64,000 nucleotides of DNA from Trichaptum fuscoviolaceum. Taxonomy: Eukaryota > Basidiomycota > Agaricomycetes > Hymenochaetales > Trichaptaceae. The translations under genes were made by a program, and so were the position numbers. Numbering within the stretch: the first letter of the stretch is position 1; every line of letters begins with the position of its first letter. The stretch spans positions 1 through 64,000 of the forward strand of contig CAJSYZ010000007.1 of NCBI GenBank assembly GCA_910574455.1, in the 5' to 3' direction. Positions 58,832 through 64,000 of this stretch are shown here, piece after piece. A model generated the notes under the pieces. It worked only from the letters and a program-made list of their open reading frames with translations. It made no database searches and was not told where the DNA came from.

Positions 58832-60493
58832 TCAACCTGTCCAGCACCCCGACATCCGCATCATCGCCCGCGCTTCCTCCATTAGAACCTCTGCTTCGTC
58901 TTCGCTAACAGAATTATTGCGCGGATATCTGCTGGGTAAGAACGTGTCGAGCATAACACCAGATTGCCGAAGATGAACCGCAAGAACGTCGTAGAAGGAA
59001 CCTGAGTCATAGCCGATATAGCTGCATTTTTCAATGTTCAGCTCCTTGAGGTTCGGGTAGAACATGGTAGGGATATCTCCGTCTTCATAGAAACCGCCTT
59101 GCTGGGATAATAATTGTAGCTGCCCTATTTTGAGTGTGATTTTTGTTATGGTATTCGGTAGTCGCCACAGTATGTCGTCCAAGATGTTGACATCTATCAG
59201 AGCTTTGACATCGTCTATCCCTCCTGAATAGTGTATGTGGCCCAAAACGAGCTTAAAACTCCTCAGGGATGGATAGTATACTCGCATATGCTGCGCCACT
59301 TCTCGATAATCAGATAGAGCTTCGTCCCTCTCGTGCTCCATAGAAAAATGAGGTCTGAGATAAATTTCTTCGAGGTGAGGGGATGAGATAGACGCGAGAA
59401 GGCGAGGGATGCAGCCGGGGACGGAACGTGTCGAAGTGAACTTGAGATATCTGAGTTTAGAAAGAGTTGCAATCCGGATCTCCGATTGTGGACGTGAGTT
59501 TCTGAGACCACACAAGAACAGCTGAAGTCGAGCAAGATTTGGAGTGGATACTAAGAATAAGGTGATGTCCTTCAACACCGGGGACCATTCAGCAATTAAA
59601 TCACATTCGACTAGCATCGTCGCACCGTTCCACAATCGTGACGGTGATGGAGGTATAGATCCTTCGATAATGAGATGCCGCAGGTTCGGCATACTCCAGT
59701 CCTGATGGAAGTTACATGCATAATTGACGCAATAGAGATGGAAGGTGTGAACAGAACAGAAGCTTGGAGAAGGAAAGCTCGTTCGTACGAATTCCGCTGT
59801 ATCTTCGCGAACATCGATAGAAACGACCGCCCATCTATGGCTGAGGGAAAACATTGCCACCAGGGAGTTCTTGCGCTCTGACGATAGTCCAGTATCATAA
59901 TAGTGATCGGAAGTAAGTATGTGGGGACGGCGGCGATCGGAAATAAGCGCGTTAAGGTCTCGCGTGCCGCTTCTCTGTGTGAAGGTTTCGATGAAATGTG
60001 TAGGCATTGAGACAGTCAGCCAAACATTCGCCCATATCGACGGCATGGATAGAATGACGGTACGAAATCGCAAGCAGACCAAGGAAAAGTTGAGTATTTC
60101 AGACGTGCCGCCTGGGAATATCGCCAGGTCAATGATAATGCTGAGGATCTCGTCAGGAAGGCATTCAATAGTGGGCTTGGGCAAACGGGCGCGGTACCCT
60201 GAGACACGGGCCTCGAGCGACAATGGCCGGGGTTCAAGAGCACCCAGAAGAGCCTCTGCCTGTCTGAGCCACTCTCTCGCTGCGCTGATGCTGGACCATC
60301 CATCAAAAGTCGGGACACTGCAGGGCCAGAGCAAAGTAAGGATACTGATATTACTTCACGACTGAAATACTCACCAATTGTCTTCATCCCCAGTCTCGAG
60401 ATTCTCATCCTTCCGTTTGTTCCCTTCGAGTTTATCGATGATGGCACGAAGCGCGGCTACGATCTCACTGTCTGCAACAAGTGATTCCGGCAT
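58832..60493 (-). CDS. F-box/LRR-like protein, divergent cluster member 8
   Basis: Exon 1 60493-60375 (119 nt), a 57-nt intron (GTGAGT to CTGCAG), exon 2 60317-58832; 534 aa. Although exon 1 has diverged (MPESLVADSEIVAALRAIID, then KLEG), its length, the phase-2 intron and a ..ALRAIIDKLEG helix match the family's LLRRVVDKLDE. The F-box-like motif is PTIECLPDEILSIIIDLAIF followed by NFSLVCLRFRTVILSMPSIW. Leucine-rich segments include MPNLRHLIIEGS, LSKLRYLKFTST and YPNLKELNIEKC. Codon use and divergence suggest an older member than the others. Predicted SCF adaptor, target unknown. Confidence 0.87.
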
Positions 60494-63400
60494 TGTGTTA
60501 ATCTAGCGTCGCCTCGAAAGTCAGTAGACTAGTGACTAGTCCTTGAAGCTAATTCGGATCGAATGTGGGACTCACGTATAGCTTTCGAGTGTAGATGGGC
60601 AATGGATCACGAAAAGACACAACGGAAATGCAATGGAGGCAGGTATGTTATCGTGCGCTAGAGTACGTAAAGTTTGGCGAGGCTACTAGTAAGCCATGAG
60701 GACTTTCGCGTACAGATTGGTTGGTTTGTATCAGTGTAAGATGACAGCAGAAAGGTAGCAGTATTTGAGGTTTTGCTTTCGTTTCTTGAAGACAAATCAG
60801 ACAATAATCTTGTGGAAGACGCTTAAACGTACAATACAAGGACCATTATCACTTTTCCGCTTCAAGTTTCAACAACTATTCCGTTTGGTTTCGCTGTCGC
60901 GGAAATAAGTGTAGCCTAACTAAGTCGTGTGTGAGACATGGCGGTGTAGAAGGAGAAGGTAGGATAGCTGTTGAAGAAAGGCGCAAGATGCGCCTCTTTA
61001 AGTTAGTTTCTCCCCAAGCCATTCCTTGTTTTATACCACCTCCATCGTCCACCTCCAAGTCTTCTTGTTTACTGGCACAACTTCAATCAATGACTCATAC
61101 GACTGACTATGCTTGTATCTGGCAATATCACACTCAGTACACCTCCTCAGCGTGACGTGTACCCGGGACTTCTTAAGACCGCTGTGTCTCGTAGGACATC
61201 ACCATTGCACCTGGGCGGCTTGTCGTTCACGCTGCAAGAACGTTGAGTAAACAAAAACGGCGGACAGAGCTACAAGTCGAAGCTCGGACGGGTTGGCAGG
61301 TCATAATGTTGGGTTGGAGAATATTGGAATGAAATGGAGAGTGGGCAATGTTTTGCTCATCGTCATCGATTGCTTGCGTTCACCCACTCCTGACGGTCAA
61401 CACTCTCCATGAAGGACTGGAGCTCGGATGAAGCGCCTATATTGTGCAAGATGTCTGTCCAATGTCCGTGAGGTACGTGTCAAAGAGCTCTTCGTGCATT
61501 GAGCTCTTCTGATAACATGCGATCGTTACTTGAAGCAGGAGTTATTGAGAAACTTGTTCTTGACAACGACGTTCTCCGTATCGAACCCTGTAACTCTTCC
61601 CGGATGCGCCTCTCCATCTACGTTACCGTCACTTTCACCTTGCGTACCTACACGACGCGAACTATACGAACGCTCGTAGTCGTCATGGAAGGGATTTGAC
61701 AAGAGCGTCAGCTCGTTCGCGCTCGTTTGGGGTGATGCAGATGAAGATAAGGCAGCTGGGTACAAGGAAACAGAAGGGAGCAGATAGACCATATCACCAC
61801 CGTCGCGTTCGCATAACGACGACGCCCTCGCCGTCTCACCGTCCCACCTTGCCCTCCCCGACCTAATCTCGATCCTTCCGCACTCCAAACCCACCATGCT
61901 CGTCCGAAATTCTATAAACCGGAAGTTGGTGTTAGCCATTACTTGCACCTAGAGCATCCATGATCCCCTTTCTAAGAACGACTCCTCATTCGGGCTGGGA
62001 CGTTTTGCTGCATCCCCATCCATGTCCGCTCTGCCTCGACTGTCAGCGGTCGAGATGTAATGAAACATCACACTGCAACACCAACGAGCTTTCAGTCCCG
62101 ACCGACCGACACGTGTCCTTGAGCGTCGACCCGGACCACGGAGGGCAGCTAATGTCCTACGCGCCGGACCGTCCTTCGTCAGCCATACCTCGGACTGCGT
62201 GAATCTGGCCCAAGTTCTGCCAAGTTCGCGACCATGATATGGAGGAGGCGGGATGGTAATTAGATGTGAAAGCCGGGGCTGGGCTCAGAAGAAGTTGACA
62301 GGCGGGGTATTGCACCGGGAAGGGGCGCGGCGGGTGCTGGGGAGGAAACGAGAGTCGATCTTGAGCTCAAGTCGGAACCGTTCCTAGTCGTCTTGTGCCT
62401 TGCTTGCCCCCTGGTTATGTCTTGTCTTTGGACCCATCGGGAGACGTGAGGGGTGTTCTTCCCAATTATGTACATACGCACAAGCAAATGCACGGGCTGT
62501 TGGCATCCCATCGTTTACAAAGTATGATAAATTCCCTATCCCAATGAATTAACGCAAGAGTACTCTCTAACCTGCTATCCCAGTCCCTCAGAGGCATTAT
62601 TGTCTACTATGATTGAAGCGGATTGAAATAGGCAGTGAAACACCCTGTCAGGCTTCTTGAGGCGCTTGATCTGTTCCTTTCGCAGAACTTATTTTTGTCT
62701 CTCATTCTTCGTTTCTGCTGTACCGCCATCATCCCGGCCATCTCAGGCTGTTTCTTTTGGGCCTACGGTTCTCTGATCTGCGCTCTCAGGCATATGGATC
62801 AACCCACTGCTTCTGGTTCTGAGACGTCTTAAACTTGACCTAACTTCAAGATCGCTCTAGCCTGCGACTACTTGTCATTGTCTTGAGAAGGTGAAACACA
62901 CTCACAACTAGCGATGGCGAGCATAGTGTGAGTACCGTTGTACCGCCCCGGACCATGAATTAACGGCTCCTCCAAACAGGCGCCTATTAGGCCGAATGGA
63001 GTCTACGCCAGTCGACACCCTGTCGAGCTGCACGATACACTGTGCATCATGCCGTTCCTAGTCTGCATTCGTGCACCGAAGCACAACTTTTGTGCTCATT
63101 ATATTCAGCCGGTTCTTATTATCAAATGAAGACCGCACACCTAGCTTCGTGTCATCCGGCATCCGACGTACTTGGAGACTTAGTTGCTACTGTCTTTCTC
63201 GCCTTTACTTTGACGTAATCTTCCTCAGTCTCAAGGCTTTGTTGGTGAATCAGTCGGGAGGGCAAGCACAGTGCACAGCGCTCTCGTCTACGCTTGCTCC
63301 AGCTGCTTGCCGTCCGCGATTTTATCATTTGGATGTTACGAAGGCAGTCAGGGAAGTGGATGATCATGACCCTGACTGTGTATCTTGTGAGTTGATAGTA

Positions 63401-63696
63401 TCTGAAGCTCTATCGCATCAATCGCTGATAGATTCCTAGGTTATATGGTATAGGGAAATATGGGTCTTTTCGCATTGGTATACGAGGGGCTGAACAAAAT
63501 CATCTACTTCACCAATGTCATCCATGTAATATTCGGCAAAATCGGCACTTCATGAGTTGGTGTTTGTGGTTCAAGTGTGGTTTTCGTGCTGCCGACGCCG
63601 CGTGCAGCGAGCCGCGAACCACAACAACAAGTATACATAAGTACTCTGAATTTCTCAGACTGATCATTTCACACTCCTACCACAACGAAAGTCAGG
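60494..63696. other. Intergenic region, no gene firmly recognised
   Basis: About 3.2 kb with only short ORFs. The best is on the minus strand at 61526-61939. The last 140 bp (63556-63585 and 63629-63640) contain a ttgtggttcaagtgtgg motif and a TATA-like sequence, as before the other F-box genes. Confidence 0.45.
61526..61939 (-). CDS. Hypothetical small ORF
   Basis: 137 codons from ATG at 61939 (MANTNFRFIEFRTSMVGLEC). Mixed composition without simple repeats, rich in Ser/Arg/Gly, with no recognised domain. A start or exon further upstream is possible. Listed only because it is the longest non-repetitive frame in this stretch; it may be chance. Confidence 0.2.
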   Translation of the reverse strand: MANTNFRFIEFRTSMVGLECGRIEIRSGRARWDGETARASSLCERDGGDMVYLLPSVSLYPAALSSSASPQTSANELTLLSNPFHDDYERSYSSRRVGTQGESDGNVDGEAHPGRVTGFDTENVVVKNKFLNNSCFK

Positions 63697-64000
63697 ATGC
63701 CCGTCTACTTTAACGAAAGTCGCGAAACCATCGACCTGTTGCGCCGCATAGTCGACAAACTGGATGAGAGTGATGGATGTATTAGTGCTGAAGACCTGTG
63801 GGGTGGCATGCAACGGTATGTGATGGTTTTAAGAAAGCCTTTGTCTTGCTCAGCACTCATTGCTCTATGCAGCGTGCCCGACACTGCAAGAAGCTCAAAC
63901 CCAACTGTTGCAAGGCATGGTATCAGAAAAATGGAAGAGTTTTCGGATGTTCTGCAATCCTTCACGTCCAAACTCGTTTCCACCTACAAAATTCACACTT
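63697..64000 (+). CDS. F-box/LRR-like protein, cluster member 9, cut by window end
   Basis: Exon 1 63697-63815 (119 nt) encodes ESRETIDLLRRIVDKLDESD and continues to DLWGGMQ. The intron is 63816-63872, and exon 2 from 63873 reads VPDTARSSNPTVARHGIRK to the window edge, before the F-box motif. Start, exon length, intron phase and the RSSNPTVARHG junction are those of the cluster. The rest lies outside the window, so integrity is unknown. Confidence 0.85.
   Translation, partial: MPVYFNESRETIDLLRRIVDKLDESDGCISAEDLWGGMQRYVMVLRKPLSCSALIALCSVPDTARSSNPTVARHGIRKMEEFSDVLQSFTSKLVSTYKIHT

Noticed and set aside
1..64000. tRNA, rRNA or other structured RNA genes
   Set aside because: I did not recognise any by eye; a covariance-model search would be needed, so none is reported.

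Overview
The window looks like a piece of an Agaricomycete (mushroom-forming basidiomycete) nuclear genome. The evidence is the gene structure (many GT-AG introns of about 50-70 nt), a DUF6533-type membrane protein, a basidiomycete-type protein-kinase-like gene, a strongly expanded F-box family, and captured pieces of a fungal group III (Nik1-type) histidine kinase. All gene calls come from reading frames, splice sites and remembered family motifs; no database search was run.

Layout. 1-370: two minisatellites. 2129-5294 (-): intact nine-exon kinesin-7-like motor. 5744-6817 (+): divergent F-box protein, divergently arranged with the kinesin. 7531-9792 (-): intact ten-exon cytochrome P450. 12418-13533 (-): basidiomycete kinase-like gene that has lost both catalytic Asp residues. 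14722-15365 (+): short F-box protein, overlapping at its 3' end an aldo/keto reductase (15271-16377, -). 16830-18655 (-): DUF6533 membrane protein. From about 19.8 kb to the end, the window is an F-box birth-and-death cluster: ten related F-box genes or pseudogenes on both strands (22.5, 26.6, 29.3, 37.4, 43.2, 45.0, 47.2, 54.9, 58.8 and 63.7 kb, the last cut by the window end). They are embedded in duplicated non-coding DNA. Most share one architecture: a first coding exon of exactly 119 nt, a phase-2 intron, then one long exon with an F-box-like motif and degenerate leucine-rich repeats.

The most interesting objects are two apparent TIR transposons that carry fragments of host housekeeping genes and no recognisable transposase. 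Element 1 (31308-36248, 21-bp perfect TIRs, AT-rich subterminal repeats) carries broken Ser/Thr kinase pieces and a broken, intron-containing copy of the COPI coatomer beta-prime subunit gene. Element 2 (50569-54270, TIRs matching at 39 of 41 positions) carries a broken, intron-containing group III histidine kinase fragment. Both sit in repeats between F-box genes. They resemble Pack-type (gene-capturing, non-autonomous) DNA transposons. The F-box paralogues also share an upstream block about 115-180 bp before the start codon, which suggests co-duplicated promoters.

Functionally the left third is ordinary host genes (motor, oxidoreductases, membrane protein). The right two thirds is a fast-evolving accessory region with gene duplication, fresh pseudogenes (one paralogue differs by a single nonsense codon) and transposon-borne gene fragments.
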